Shown one piece after another: positions 23,453-36,800 of a stretch of 64,000 nt of DNA. Location of the stretch: the NCBI GenBank assembly GCA_936450465.1, contig OW388304.1:5648700-5712699 (forward strand). Reading direction: 5' to 3'. This stretch comes from Gibbula magus. Lineage: Eukaryota; Mollusca; Gastropoda; Trochida; Trochidae. Numbering within the stretch: position 1 is the first letter of the stretch; every line of letters starts with the position of its first letter. The notes under the pieces are model-generated. The model was not told where the DNA came from, did not search any database, and saw nothing but the letters and a program-made list of their open reading frames with translations. The position numbers and the translations under genes were made by a program.

Positions 23453-24227
23453 TATGAACTTGCCAGAGTTCTGCCGTTGTCTGTAATAGAAGATAGTCTA
23501 TACATGTAGATGCGCTATAGCTACCCGAATATCAATCGAAGAGAACATTAACCAATGCTGTTATTCTAGTCATTATTCATAAGGTCTAACATTTACGTTT
23601 GAAAACATATTCAACACGCCTCCGAGTTAGGTCTACCATCCTAGTATGTGTGTATATAATTTAGTTTGCTGGGATTGGTTGAACAGAAACATCACACACT
23701 GAACTGTTACCAATACTTCACTGATATAAATATGTTATAACCCAGTGGATTGCTTCTAGTTATGTATGCTTCATTGATTATTCAATATAAGCATACTGCT
23801 AACAATGAGAAAGCAAAACAAAAATCTGGACATCCTTTAAGGAATATTCCATTCTGTTGTAATGGTTGGAATACCGTCTTTGTTATTTCAAAATTAAACA
23901 AAAGATATTCGAAATAAAACATAAAATTCCCTGGTAACTTGAAGTGCTTGCTAACACTATTTACTACATTCTGACTGTATTTCAGTTACTTGATTTTATT
24001 CTTACCAAAATATTATAGTTTATGAGAGAGACATTTAACTCTTAATTAGGGTATCACTTTGTGATACATTTTGATACAGATGTGTAATTTCATTACAGGG
24101 TTATTGTTTGAAAACGTTTTTCAAAATTATGACTCATATCTGTATTCATTTTCTTTAAGAATGTTTCTGATAAAAAAAAAGAGTGAACCCTGAAAAATGA
24201 GTAGTAACCGTAAGTGTTTTTCTCTTT
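23453..24227. other. intergenic between gene 1 and the LINE
   Basis: Upstream flank of gene 1, perhaps with a 5' UTR exon (an attacag acceptor-like site just above the ATG on the minus strand). 23860-24000 matches 6790-6970 and 44340-44440, part of the duplicated block. No other gene. Confidence 0.4.
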
Positions 24228-27200
24228 TTAGGTTTTTAATAATAATAATAAGAGGACTTATATAGCGCGTTATCCACATCACTCAGGGACATGCTCTAAG
24301 CGCATAACATATATACAGTTTATATACACGAAAGGTAGCATTCAGCGATATCGCTGGAACAGATGTGTTTTGAGCCTGGACTTGAAAGCAGGGAGTGATG
24401 GAGAGGCTCTAAGATCTTGTGGAAGGGAGTTCCAGAGAGTGGCAGCAGCATGCGAGAATGAGTTTGCACCAAAGGTTTTCAGTTTGTATTTGGGGACCAC
24501 TAGTAGAAGTTTATCACTCGAGCGGAGGGATCGTTCTGGTTTGTACAAATGTAACAAGTCCTGAAGATATGCTGGTCCGATGTTAAAAATGGTCTGGTAG
24601 ACAAGGGATAATACTTTGAATTCAATCCTCTCGCGGATCCGGAGCCAATGAAGAGAATTTAAAGCTGGTGTAATGTGAGAGCACAGCTTTGTCCTTGTGA
24701 CTATTCGAGCTGCTTGGTTTTGTATTTTCTGGAGACGCTGTATCTGTTCTTCCAAGATACCAAATAGTAAACTATTGCAGTAGTCGAGACGGATTAGAAC
24801 TAGAGTCCGAACGAGGGTGGCTGTTGCTTCCATAGTTAAGATGTTGCGTATCGAACCAATATTTCTCAAATGATAATAACAGGTTTTACAAATGTGGCTG
24901 ATGTGACCTTTCATACTTAAATTTGAGTCCAAATAAACACCAAGATTTCTCACAGAAGTCGAAAAGGGGATTGATGATTGTCCAATAGAAATGGAGGTGA
25001 GCTGACACTTCTGCCGTCGTTGACGCGGAGCAATAATAATGGCTTCTGTCTTACTGTCGTTTAAGACAAGTTTGTTACTGGTCATCCATGACTTTACATC
25101 ATTGAGACAGGACTCCATGTTGACCTTGGCTTTCTGCTGACTGTCTTGGCATGGTTTGAAACTGTCTATAAGTTGTGAGTCATCTGCATAGAAATGTCTT
25201 CCAATGAGATGCTTGGTGATGAGTTGCCCTAGAGGTTTGGTATACATGGTGTAGAGTATGGGTCCTAAAACAGAGCCCTGTGGCACTCCACATTCAAGGA
25301 TATGGACATCTGACAGTGTTCTGTTAATCTGAACGGATTGAGAACGATTTTCAAGGTATGATGAAAACCATTTCAGGACTGTGAGGTTTATTCCATACTC
25401 AATCTGTAGCCTTGATAAAAGGGTTGCATGGTCAATGGTATCAAAGGCAGATGATAGATCTAAAAGTACAAGCATGGCAATATCACCCTCATCTACAGAC
25501 ATCTTGATGTTGTCCAGAACAGCATTGAGAGCTGTTTCCGTGCTGTGTGCACTCCTGTAGGCTGATTGATACTTGTCAATGAGATCAAAGTTCTGTAAAT
25601 GGCTAATCATCTGACTCTTGACAACCTTTTCAAGGATTTTAGAAATAAAAGAGAGATTTGAAACCGGTCGGTAGTTGCTTAGGTTTTCAGGTTCTAATGA
25701 TGGTTTCTTTATCAACGGTTTGATGACTGCTTGCTTAAAACACTTGGGTACTGTTCCAGATGACAGACTGAGGTTGACAATCCGGGTGATAACAGGAAGG
25801 ATGGTGTCTAGTATTTTCAGCATGAACTTTGTAGAGATTGGATCTGCCTCACATGATGTTGGTTTTGAGGATGTTATGATTTTCTTGATGTCCTGTTCTG
25901 ATATGTTTGTGAAGGATGAGAAATGTTCTCCTTGGAACTCTTGATAAGAGACATCATCGCAGGCTGTGACAAACTTATGACGCAGTTTAGAGATCTTCTC
26001 AGAGAAGTAATGTTTGAAGTCATTTGCAACAGTAGCATCTCCTCCTTTTGGTAGAACTACATCTGACGATTTTCCAAGAAGTTTGTTGAGAGTACAGAAA
26101 AGACGTTTTGGATTACCAGCATTTGTTGATATTTCTGTGTTGAAGTACTCAGATCTTGCCTTCCGGATACATTTGTTGACGTCGTTTCGAGCATGATTGT
26201 ATATTTGACGATGAATTTCCAAATGTGATTTCCTCCAATGCCGTTCAGCAATTCGTCTTTCTCTTTTGGCCGACAACACAACAGAATTGTACCAAGGAAA
26301 CGCATCTTGTGGGCGAACCTGTTTGAGTTTCACTGGAGCATGCTTATCTAAAAGCTCAGATAGAGTGGTATTGAACATGTCAGCAAGTTCATCGACATTT
26401 TGTGTAGAATCTGTAAAGAGAGTCGACTCGAGAAGATCTTCATTGAATTTTTTAATGTAAATTTTCTTGATATTACGAACTTGAACTGTTTTCTTTTCAG
26501 GTACCGGTCTATCAAAGCTAAGACTAAACTTCACCATGAAATGATCAGACATCTGACTGTCTTCCACTTGTAATGCGCCAATCACTCCGTCCTCTCTGCC
26601 AACTACCCAGTCAATAACATGACCAAGTCGATGTGTAGGTTCCACAACATACTGTTTCAGGTCGTGAGATTCAAGTGTTTTCAGAATTTGTTTGGTGAGT
26701 GGGTTGTCAGTTGAGTTATAGTGGACATTGAAATCTCCAAGGATAAAGCAGGATCCTTGCTTTACATCTAGAGTTGAACACAGTGTTGCAAATTCCGAAG
26801 AAAAGGCAGCAGATGATAGCTTATTAGTCCTCGAAGGTGGAGGTCTGTATATACAAACTGCTTTGACAGTTCTCTTTCCAGAGGCAATTACTATTGACAT
26901 ATGCTCAAATGTAGAAAAGTCACCTGATAGTTTTGGAAATCCGACATGCAAGTCCTGTCCATATACACATGCAAGTCCTCCGCCCCTTCCGTTCAGCCGT
27001 GGGACATGATGTAACTTGTATCCAGGTGGTGTCATTTCATGGCATTTGGCTTCATCCCCCTTCACTGATAACCATGTTTCCGTCAGAAAAAGAATATCAA
27101 TTCCGTAATCGAGAACGTAATCACTAATTTCACATGTCTTGTTTTTCGCTGATTGGGCATTCCATAAGCACACTTTGATATCATGAGTATTTGTCTTAGG

Positions 27201-27281
27201 AGAGACAAAGATAAGATTTTCAACATTGCAATGAGATTTGCATTCTTTCAGGATAGGATATAGTTTTAGAAACCAGTCTCA
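24228..27281 (-). mobile_element. 5'-truncated LINE (CR1/L2-like)
   Basis: A non-LTR element oriented 27.3 to 24.2 kb. It ends in GCGCTATATAAGTCCTC followed by a TTATTA microsatellite, the sort of simple-repeat tail found in CR1/L2-type LINEs. Its 5' end falls just before the endonuclease: the flanking sequence beyond about 27290 aligns with gene 1's 3' flank near 8190, so ORF1 and the 5' UTR are missing. No target duplication identified. Confidence 0.82.
24342..27278 (-). CDS. LINE ORF2: endonuclease + reverse transcriptase
   Basis: An open frame of 978 codons with no stop. APE-type endonuclease first: VCLWNAQSAKNK, ILFLTETWL, GGGLACVY, ILGDFNVHYN and DSQMSDHFMV. Then the reverse transcriptase: IKPLIKKPSLEPENLSNYRP, LDLSSAFDTIDH (first catalytic D), GVPQGSVLGPILYT, HFYADDSQLI (YADD catalytic pair), and the thumb/tail ending AAATLWNSLPQDLR..FKSRLKTHLF. 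Product would copy LINE RNA at a nicked target. The N-terminus runs into truncated flank, so no natural start codon is kept; an ATG-initiated product would lose part of the endonuclease. The frame is open, so the copy is young, but it lacks ORF1 and a promoter. Confidence 0.93.
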   Translation of the reverse strand, partial: DWFLKLYPILKECKSHCNVENLIFVSPKTNTHDIKVCLWNAQSAKNKTCEISDYVLDYGIDILFLTETWLSVKGDEAKCHEMTPPGYKLHHVPRLNGRGGGLACVYGQDLHVGFPKLSGDFSTFEHMSIVIASGKRTVKAVCIYRPPPSRTNKLSSAAFSSEFATLCSTLDVKQGSCFILGDFNVHYNSTDNPLTKQILKTLESHDLKQYVVEPTHRLGHVIDWVVGREDGVIGALQVEDSQMSDHFMVKFSLSFDRPVPEKKTVQVRNIKKIYIKKFNEDLLESTLFTDSTQNVDELADMFNTTLSELLDKHAPVKLKQVRPQDAFPWYNSVVLSAKRERRIAERHWRKSHLEIHRQIYNHARNDVNKCIRKARSEYFNTEISTNAGNPKRLFCTLNKLLGKSSDVVLPKGGDATVANDFKHYFSEKISKLRHKFVTACDDVSYQEFQGEHFSSFTNISEQDIKKIITSSKPTSCEADPISTKFMLKILDTILPVITRIVNLSLSSGTVPKCFKQAVIKPLIKKPSLEPENLSNYRPVSNLSFISKILEKVVKSQMISHLQNFDLIDKYQSAYRSAHSTETALNAVLDNIKMSVDEGDIAMLVLLDLSSAFDTIDHATLLSRLQIEYGINLTVLKWFSSYLENRSQSVQINRTLSDVHILECGVPQGSVLGPILYTMYTKPLGQLITKHLIGRHFYADDSQLIDSFKPCQDSQQKAKVNMESCLNDVKSWMTSNKLVLNDSKTEAIIIAPRQRRQKCQLTSISIGQSSIPFSTSVRNLGVYLDSNLSMKGHISHICKTCYYHLRNIGSIRNILTMEATATLVRTLVLIRLDYCNSLLFGILEEQIQRLQKIQNQAARIVTRTKLCSHITPALNSLHWLRIRERIEFKVLSLVYQTIFNIGPAYLQDLLHLYKPERSLRSSDKLLLVVPKYKLKTFGANSFSHAAATLWNSLPQDLRASPSLPAFKSRLKTHLFQRYR

Positions 27282-28649
27282 CTATTTACCATTTTTACCT
27301 GGATTTTACACTATAAAATATATTCACCCTTCTGCGAGTTTTACAAGATTTGTAGGAATATTTATTTGTTAATTGTTAAATTGTTAACATGAACCATATC
27401 ACGGGAAAGGGAAACACAATTTTCATGAAAATCAATTCATTTCAAGTTTGAATTGTCTATATTTCCACCAACGTTGGTACAAGATCATATATATACTTGA
27501 TAACAATTTGATAAATACACTATGTGAAGGTCAGTTTACAATATTTAGTTCCATTCAGCATTTACATTGACATTAAATTTGGACATTATTTTTAGTATTG
27601 AATGCTTTTTTGTTCTTAACAATGATTTCATTTTATGAATGTTCGGAAAGGTATATTCCGGTATATACATGGTTCTGACATTTTGCAAAAGCTAAACATT
27701 TGAATAAACAATGGAATTCGTCGGCAATGAAGTGGAGATAAACAGAGAGCAAGTTGTGCTTTCGTGGTGATGTCTTTTCGGTGGTCAGTTCCAACCGGTA
27801 AATAGTGTTTACCTAGCTTGCTCTGAATAGCAACCTAACATAGGCTATAGATTTAGATAGTAGCAGGTGTGCTTCAAAAGATATTGAGTGTTTAATGAAT
27901 TTATAATAATATCCTTTAGAACTGCTAGAGACATCAAATTGCCATCTGTGAGAATTGATCCTTTAGTATACACTCTACTTATGTTTCAATATGGGTAATC
28001 GGGTTATATGGAGTCTATAGAAGTCTATAGAAGTCTATAAAAGATTAATGTGTATTTCGTTGGGATATCTGATGTTTCTTGGGTATACAAAATTTCATCA
28101 TTTTAAAGAGCGATTGATAGACAGATCGGAAAATTGTCAACAATCTCTTTCATTGAAATATATTTACTTAATTTTTCACAGATTTTTTTAGACACAACAT
28201 AAGCGTTGGGCAAAGCATTGTGGTCTAACTCACACAGTGCAAACAAATACACGAAAGAAAAGCAATTTAGGAGTACTCCAAGAAATTAAAATATATAATT
28301 CTTAGCGTTTTTTTTATTTACCATATCATTTGATTATGTATTTGCTACAAATATTGAATATATGTTTTACCAAACTAGGTATTTTGCTTGAATTAAATAA
28401 TCAACGAGAATGTATTAATGTTAATATACTATTCTTCAAGAGAAGACCAGCAGCACGTGGGTTGCTATGGCGACTTGTTAAATAGACGAGCCTTCATGCC
28501 TCTGATACGCTTGTTGTGTTGTACGTTTAGTGTAATAAAGGTATTTCTGTTTATATGACGTCAGATTCTATTGATGTGTTTAATCGAAGGGCTCATGTAA
28601 TTTGAAACCAAATTTCATTAGTTTGTCTTGATATGAACATTATTTATCA
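27282..28649. other. intergenic, no gene recognised
   Basis: AT-rich. 27310-27390 aligns with 8210-8290, the matching flank of gene 1. Nothing else seen. Confidence 0.4.
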
Positions 28650-28975
28650 TATATCATGTTGTAGATAAAGATTTCTCTAGCGACTGAGGTATGTTTTCCA
28701 AAAATAATTTTGTATTTGAAACACTAACATATAAAATGGCTCTGTAAAGCTGCAAACATTTTAAAGGAAAAAGTTCCCTACAAACCATAAAGTTGAGTGT
28801 TGATGGTCGAAAACCTGCAACTAGCTTCAAAACTTTGAATGAACTTTTCAACAATGCCTAGGTTTCATACCCCCATACTTAAGAGCCGCGTGTTAAAATT
28901 GGTAGAATCATCACATCAAAAGCATTAAGGAGAGAGTCTAAAGGTAAATACACATTGGAAGGATGAGTTAAAGGG
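28650..28975 (-). pseudogene. degenerate LINE C-terminal fragment
   Basis: On the minus strand LLNAFDVMILPILTRGS, stop, VWGYE, stop, then LLKSSFKVLKLVAGFRPS is the after-RT segment of LINEs (compare ILLYGSEIWGY at 45.35 kb). Two in-frame stops and truncation at both sides make it a fossil. Confidence 0.65.
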
Positions 28976-29624
28976 TATGAATAAAGCGTTAGCTTGCAGT
29001 ATACATACATATGCAGTCAATAGTATACATCCCTGAATATTCAACATTAAATACAGATTGTTGGCAGAACTGATGCACTGGAAATCTTTGATTTTCAAAA
29101 TAGTTTATTCATAATGAAACGGATTTAGAACACATCACCACAACCCTTGTTGTATACATTAAATTACATTGGATTCAAGAAAATTATTACAGACATTGGA
29201 CAAGGAATAACTACAACATATATATATAAATATCAAGTAATATACATTGTGTGATAACATGAAAGTAGGAGTGAAATAGTTTTACTAAATACGTATAAAA
29301 GAATTAAAGGATATTTACAAAATGATAGGTATGCACTGGCACCGCCAACGAAAGTAGGTTGTTAGGCAAACTGGTGTTTAGTAATGCTGACAGTTTAGGT
29401 GTTCACATTTATAACTTTAAAATGTTCATTCCAGGAATGATTTACACATACAATCAACACATTGAATAAATTTGAGAAAACGGAGAGCCTTAGTTTTAAT
29501 ATGGAAGTAGAAAGTTACTTCTTTAGAATCACAAGCTTTCCTCTGGGTTAAATTGCATAACAGGCACTTATGTTATCAAGCAAACTCGAGCTCGTTGCCC
29601 GTAATGATAAGCTATACCACTTAA

Positions 29625-29964
29625 AGGGGCAGTAGCACGGTTTTTTCAAATTTCCCATATATAATGATAGTTTATGTCATGTATATTTACTTTAGAGGGT
29701 AAAACATCTTTTAACATAAACCAATTTTCCGCCGTGGTTAAAACGATATTGCGTTTGAAGCAAAAATTACATGGCGGCCATTTTATTGTGAACACATTTT
29801 ATTATTTCGAATGACAAAAACGATTCCCATGGCTTTACGGAACCATGTACACTCATTTTTTAAATTGATTTTCCGAAGAGGGAAGGATGTTTTACTATCG
29901 GTGACATTATTTTTCAAATACATTTCATCGACTTATTTCACCGAAAAAACGTGCTACTGCCCCT
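29625..29964 (+). mobile_element. MITE, TTAA-flanked, copy 2
   Basis: 340 bp. Begins AGGGGCAGTAGCACGG and ends CGTGCTACTGCCCCT, a perfect 15-bp TIR, with TTAA at 29621-29624 and 29965-29968. The best-preserved member of the family in this window. No gene inside. Confidence 0.88.
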
Positions 29965-29968
29965 TTAA

Positions 29969-30837
29969 CATACTGCAGTAATGTATAATCCGGGAACTGA
30001 TAAGGTGGCAACTTCCCCTGCTATTAATAAATAGCACCAGTCCCCAGCACTGGCTAATCAAAGTCTTGCTGTTTTTGTTAACTTTCGCTTGCTGGCGTAG
30101 CATTGCATACTATGCGTGTGTACTGCAGGTGGAGTGCGCTGTTACGCTAGCATAAACAAGTCTAAGAAATGAAACAAGGTTTGAATTAGCCAGTGATGGA
30201 GACTGACGCAAGTTATGTCTTGGGAGGAAGACGGTAAGGCCCTTCAATGAAGATATTTAGGACCAATGAATAGTGTGTCAAGGATCCATGCAAGTGCGTT
30301 TGGTCAACATGCTCAATTGTCAAGGCATACTATACCATTATTTAAACGCTAAATGTTTTCGCAAGTTACACAAAATTAACAGATCAGAATGTTTTGTTTC
30401 TTTTTCCTTTTTTAAGTGTAATATTTAATTAATATATATAAAATATACAAAAACATGGATTATTAATAGTTAGATATAGTATGTTTCAGGGAGATAAAAA
30501 CGGTGATTGGAAATTTTGTAACAGTGCAAACAATACTGCAACGGGGACTCATTTGCAGATGTGTGTTTATTCGGCTGTTGAGTAAATTATTAAGTCCTTA
30601 ATTGTAGAAAGGTTATTCTTAACTTTATTGATTTGCCTATATACATGTATTCATATAGTTGGAATAGTTTGAAGGGGATTTTGAACTGACGGGTTAATAC
30701 AGGCAAGTTAAGAACTATGTTAAATACTGAGACACGTCATATTCTTCTAACATATTAGCAATTATAAGATTTTGTGTGAGTTGTCTTTTAATCGGGTTAT
30801 TTTTTAAACAATAACAAAGTATATCAAGATAATTTCT
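29969..30837. other. 3' flank of gene 2
   Basis: No gene recognised. A GGTGGCAACTTCC-type stretch near 30010 matches 9265 in the gene 1 flank. Confidence 0.4.
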
Positions 30838-30887
30838 CTAGCCACCAGCGTCACACACAGATGTTTTTGCCATGCTATTCTCTGGAA
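30838..30887 (-). CDS. gene 2 exon 7: short tail and stop
   Basis: 50 bp encoding IPENSMAKTSVCDAGG and TAG, homologous to the last exons of genes 1 and 3. Confidence 0.78.
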
Positions 30888-33800
30888 CTGAAACATAAAA
30901 TGAGATACAAGACAATGATATTTCAAAATCAATCAGCGATCAACAAACTAAAATATAACACCAAATGATACATATAATTATTGGTACTGGGTGTCTTGCA
31001 TTTCAGTTTTGTTTTCAAATATATTGTTTTTAAGGAATAAACACATAATATTTTGACAATGTAAAAGGGTAACTGAGACATAAAGCACAGATTATAAACT
31101 CACCCAACTGTTTCGTTATTGTTTTTGTACCAAAATCGTTTACTGAAGCTGTTATGTTTTCTGGCAGCTGTCACATTTTGTTTTATTCAAACTATTATTT
31201 CAAATGATATCAAATATATAGTTAACATGAGTAATATTCAGTATATAAGAATCACCAGGCGATTATAACTTAGACGTAGATTTACACACAGGGTATACAG
31301 CTCGGGCGTCATTAAGTTTGTTTTGTGGTAGTTATTTACCAACTATGAGTGGTTAAGTTGTGTTTTAATGATTTGCTTATAACAAAAGTGTTACATTGGA
31401 CCCTACAACAATACAAGTACACATGGAAAGGCTGTGTTAACTATTTGATGAACACGATGATCACTGGTCTGGTGTTTAGTGATTAGACGACTTTCTCTTT
31501 TTGAATTTGTGAATACATTTCTCTTGAAAACAGATATTGTACTTTATTGACATTAGCATACATTCTTGAATATGTGCGCTTACTCTGGGCTGAAAATGGT
31601 AAAAGCTTCAAGCCTCCAGTTGGGGCACAATAACCACAGAAACCGCCACAGTTGAGGAAAACCGATGCCGGACCTAACCATGTCACATTCATAAAGGGCA
31701 TCCAACCCTTTTGAGTCCAGGATTGCTGCAAACATTAGAATCATTTAGAATCACTACCAACAGCAGCACCAGATTAAAGCAACTGAACGAACAAATCAAT
31801 GATATTAAATTTACTTTTAATTAATGGAACAGCCCGAGGTTAATATTTCTCATAGAACAAAACAAAATTTATTATATTCTCATGTAAACTTAGGATAGTA
31901 ATACAGGCATGCAATACAGGTTCCATTGGCGATTTTCGTATTGCACAATGAATTCTGTATTGCACGGCTGATGGTTCTACTGTCTCTAAACTTTGGCAGT
32001 TCTCGGAACTTTCCATACGCAACAATGTTTTTCTAATTCAATGTTCGTAATTTATGCTGTCATCAAACTGGTAATAACGTTTCAAATAATTAAATTATTA
32101 GGTTTGTTTAAGACATTATATTGACAACACTTGTAGAAAAATATTCACTCATATAATCATAAATAAGGTAAAAAGCGTCATGCGAAGAGAACTGGGAAGC
32201 ATTTCTGAAGGCTTCCCGAGCGATGCTGCGTCATTGTGACGTCACAACCGGTTATGACTGTGATGTCATGTCCATGGTTACGTCATTCAAGCTAGAGAAG
32301 CAAGACGGTCTGAATCTTGAATATTGTTTCGATTTCCTTGGAATTAAATTATTTCAAGCACATTTTATGTTTTCATTATGTTAACGCACTTGAGAAAAAA
32401 TCACACAAAGCTTTACTGGGCTGATCAATGAGAAAATAAAGCTATTAGTTAGGTGTGAAATCCTCAGTCGAGCTGGTCGAGAAAACGTTGGTGTATCATT
32501 GCGCGGTACACCGTCCCAGTAAATTTGATCAACTGATTTTTAAAAAAACAATTTGCCTGAAAATGGTTCTTAGAACTTGTTGTTCCTCCGCTTCCATGAC
32601 ATCCTCTCGTTCAATTCAAACGATTCAAATGCACAAGTATAATGTTTTGTATATATACAACACCATTTCTCATTATCATTTATCGAGGCTGACATAAAAA
32701 AAACATTTAGTTCACGAATTTTTGGTTTTACCAAAGTTTGCCTTGTTTCATTTATAGCTCTTTGTTAAAAGTTCACCAGTGTCCCTTGTCCTTACCTCTG
32801 GTTTAAGTTGGAATCCGGTATCCCGTAGATCAACTGTAAAGCTTCCCTTCGAAACACAATCACGACTGATGTGATAGTTCACGTAGCAGTCTGATGAGGT
32901 CGCATAATTTCCCAGTGTGAGTGCTGTGCCTGAGGCAAATGTCCTTGAAGTGATGTCTACCTGGAGGGTCTGTGAATGTAAAACGTTGCTGTATTGTGAA
33001 ATATCAGAAGGTGGTCAAAGAGTCTATTTACTAAATTTGACAACTAAGTGAATCATACAAACTATATATTAAACATTACATATGGAGATCAGAAGGACGG
33101 ATGTGATAAGAATTTGAATTTAGCATTAAGTACTATATATAGAGATTATATAATGAGTGTTGAATATATTTGTATATACATTGTATAATTTTAAACAAAA
33201 AATGTCACTTTAAAACAATCGTTATCGCAATGTTTGTCATCATCATTGTCCAAACTCAAGACATTAGGAAGAAGTTAAACAGTAAACACTGACGCTGTTA
33301 ATGGCGACAGTTTCAGAAATATTTGAGATCGGAACACGAATTACCTTTTTTTAATTTTGCAAGTTTATTAACAGCAAAACATTAGTGGACGAGAAATATA
33401 TGATGAACTGAAACTGTTTAGTGGCGAGAGTGTTTGGTTGCTCTCGTTCAGCTGATGGTGAAAGTAGTACGTCATTATGACGTCACAATCGTTCAATAAC
33501 ATGTTTTGTTCACACAACACTCGTTGAATAACTCTCAACTAGTTAGACAACACTTGTTTTAAATAGCAAAAGTTATCTCATAACGTTTTCTGAATACATA
33601 TGAAATAAATGGATATAAAAACTTAATACATATGCAACAATGTTCAAGCCTTACTGTGGTAGAAATACGAATCTTAACGTATTCTGTAGATCCCACATTA
33701 TCGTTTTGAATGGCTTTTTCAACATCGCAATTCCTTCGTTGGGTTCCTGGATAAAATCCGGAGTTTGGATGAATCAGCGTGATGTATTCTTCTGGATGAG

Positions 33801-36800
33801 TGTTCATCCCATGACAGTACACTGGAACTCGCACATCATTGAACTGATTGAGATAGATCCAGTACTCGCCATCCCTTCTTTCTGCATCACATTGCTTCAC
33901 TTCAGCACATGTCCCGGGAATACCTATGACATACAATGGGCAACGCGAACTTGCATCAAACTAATTTATGTAATTAATTAAAACAACTTCAATTTTAAAA
34001 TGACTACAGAAGCAAATGTTTGCAAACGATATCATAAATGATCATACTTTTCCGTAAGAATAATGTATCGAAATTTGTTCAAAATGTCACACTATGTTAT
34101 AATTCTAGAAGAAGTTTTATTTGGACATAATGAACCCCGTTTGAAAATGATTTATGTCTCACATTTGCAACAGTTACTCATGAATGTTTTTCCAAAAAGT
34201 TTGTAATTAATCTCCTTGATATGAGTCATGATCAATGTCACGTGATTCTAGAAGCAAACCGAAGTGACACGTAATGTAAACTGCCAAGCAAAATAAAGTA
34301 AACACTTTAGTTGATTTTATCATATTTTGATTTTCAAATACAAAAATCTTGAGTTTTCAACCTCGTACTCGTAATGAATAGTGTTGGCCTTTAGTCATCA
34401 GACAAAGAATGCTTCTACGTCATTTTTAAGTGTTACGATAAAAATGAATTTTGAATTTAAAATTCTTCAAAAATGATTTAGGATAACTGACAACTGTTCT
34501 TCGACATAACAGACCGCATTCTGTACACATTTATAACATTTGAAACATGGTAGGGATCATGTTGATGTAAATTTCATTTCTTACAACTGTCCATATTAAA
34601 AAAACATATTTTGACTAACAAATAACTAATAACTCACCAATTAATTCATTCAGAAAACTGCAGATAAGTGGTGTTTTATCGTGCCATAATCAAATGAATC
34701 TCATTCCTTTTAAAGTATTGAATAAATCGAAACCAAATAAGGTGTGTACTTTCTTTTGCCTGGCAGTTTACCAATGCAGTGTATTAAACTAACTTGGACA
34801 AGATCACACAGAACGTCTAGTCAAATGAAAAGAAGGAGATGTCAGTGTTTTTTGACAAATGCAACAATAAAATACCATGAATTTCAATTCACTTCAAATA
34901 TTAAATATATAAACAATAATCAGTATTAATAAACCATGCCCTTAGGTTTACTAAAAATGTTAGTTATTATTTATATATTATACATATCTATAGCCCTACT
35001 ATGATATGTATAACCTTGTATCTGCATGAAATGAACATTTTTATCGACTTACTCTTACATTACATGTCACCTCGATTGATTTTTCTCTATATAAGTGTTT
35101 ATGTAGTTATGCTCAGCGATGGTAGAATTGGGTTAATAAACGCATTGAAACTTTGATAAATGAACCTGAATACACAGCATGCACTATGTTGCTAATTAGA
35201 TCTGATAACAACTATTTTGGGGACATATACGGTCGTGTAAGTGTTTCACTTGTGCATAATCCATTTGAGCAAGTAGGTATTATGTGAAAACAAAGGGAGA
35301 GGATTGACCAAACTATATATTCACGTCTTTAGTGAAGATATTTAAAGTACATGGTCGTGTGTAAAAGGAAAAACCTTAAAAAGGCCTGTTTTGAGTCATC
35401 TTTATAAGGCTAGAAACATTTATGAAATAATACCATACCATACATACGAGTACATATAGCAACATGGAGACTGTATGTGAATGGGCAATTCAGTGTAAAT
35501 TTCCCAGATAACACAAATGGTAATGAATTTGAATATTGATATTATAAAAACTGTAATAACTTTATTACTACAATATTCCTTCTCTCACCAATGTAGTCGA
35601 ACATCCAGCTTCATGAATAAACAACACTCATGGGTAAAAGGGAAGTATACTTTCTTTTCAACAGTCAAACACAAAATATATTTCTGCCGGATAATTTGAA
35701 TGTTTGTGATGAGGATATATTTCGTGAAGATACATGTATGTACACAAAGTATGATACTTATATATGTTCAAAAACACATGGGGTGCTGAAATAGTTACTT
35801 CAAAAGGTGTTTTGTGAAATAATGTTTGGTATTTAAGGTAAAAGTTTCTAAAATATGGAATTTTATATCAGTATAAGATGTTGTCGTTATAATATACCTT
35901 CTTGAACTTAAAATCAATGACGCGTTGTTGCTGTAGGATATCAGTAAACAAGCCATAAAGTCGTATTTCACTCTCCTATCGCACCTGCTTAAGGATGTTC
36001 TATAACATCGTTTTTTAAAAAGCCGTGATTTTAACAATTATGAACACATAATGTTTCAAAAGTTTCAGATTAAGTTACAGATACAGATTTAAAATATTGC
36101 GTTATAATACCTTTACTTGATTTTGCCCGCGAGTGTATATAGATCAATAACCTATTATATTTGAGAAGGATTTTTGAAAGTTTGTAAGATTTTGTCATAA
36201 CAATTTATGGGTATGCATTTATTTGAACGTTGAATACCATGACTATCCAGGAGGAATTAATATTTCTGATTATTTAAAAACGTTTATGTTTAAAATAGTT
36301 TAATGTTTGTGAGTTACATGTACATATCCATATATGATACTCACGACGACACCTGAACTCTGTCCAGTTTCCACTGTTAAGACACTCTGCCTCCCCATCT
36401 TCAGCAAACCCCAACTCACAGGTGTAGTTCAAGATGTCTCCAAATGATCTCAGAATAGGACCTTTATCTCCAATGGCGCCATTGGCAATTGATGACAAAG
36501 CACATCCTGTAAATGGAATTGGATAAAAAAAAAGGTGATCATATGTTCAAACATTTCATTTGTGTGGTAAATATATTAAAGTGCTGGGACAATCAAAATT
36601 GACTAAAGTTGACAATATATTCTCTTAATATAACAAAGTAACAATGTAACAATTCAACACATGTTGATACTTTATAAAGTGTAAGAATTTAAGTTTGTAT
36701 TTGTTTTACAGAACATGATAAACTGCTAGGCAAAATAAAGTACTCACCTCAGTTGGTTTCGATTAATTCAATATTCAAAAGAAATCATATACGCTTGAGT

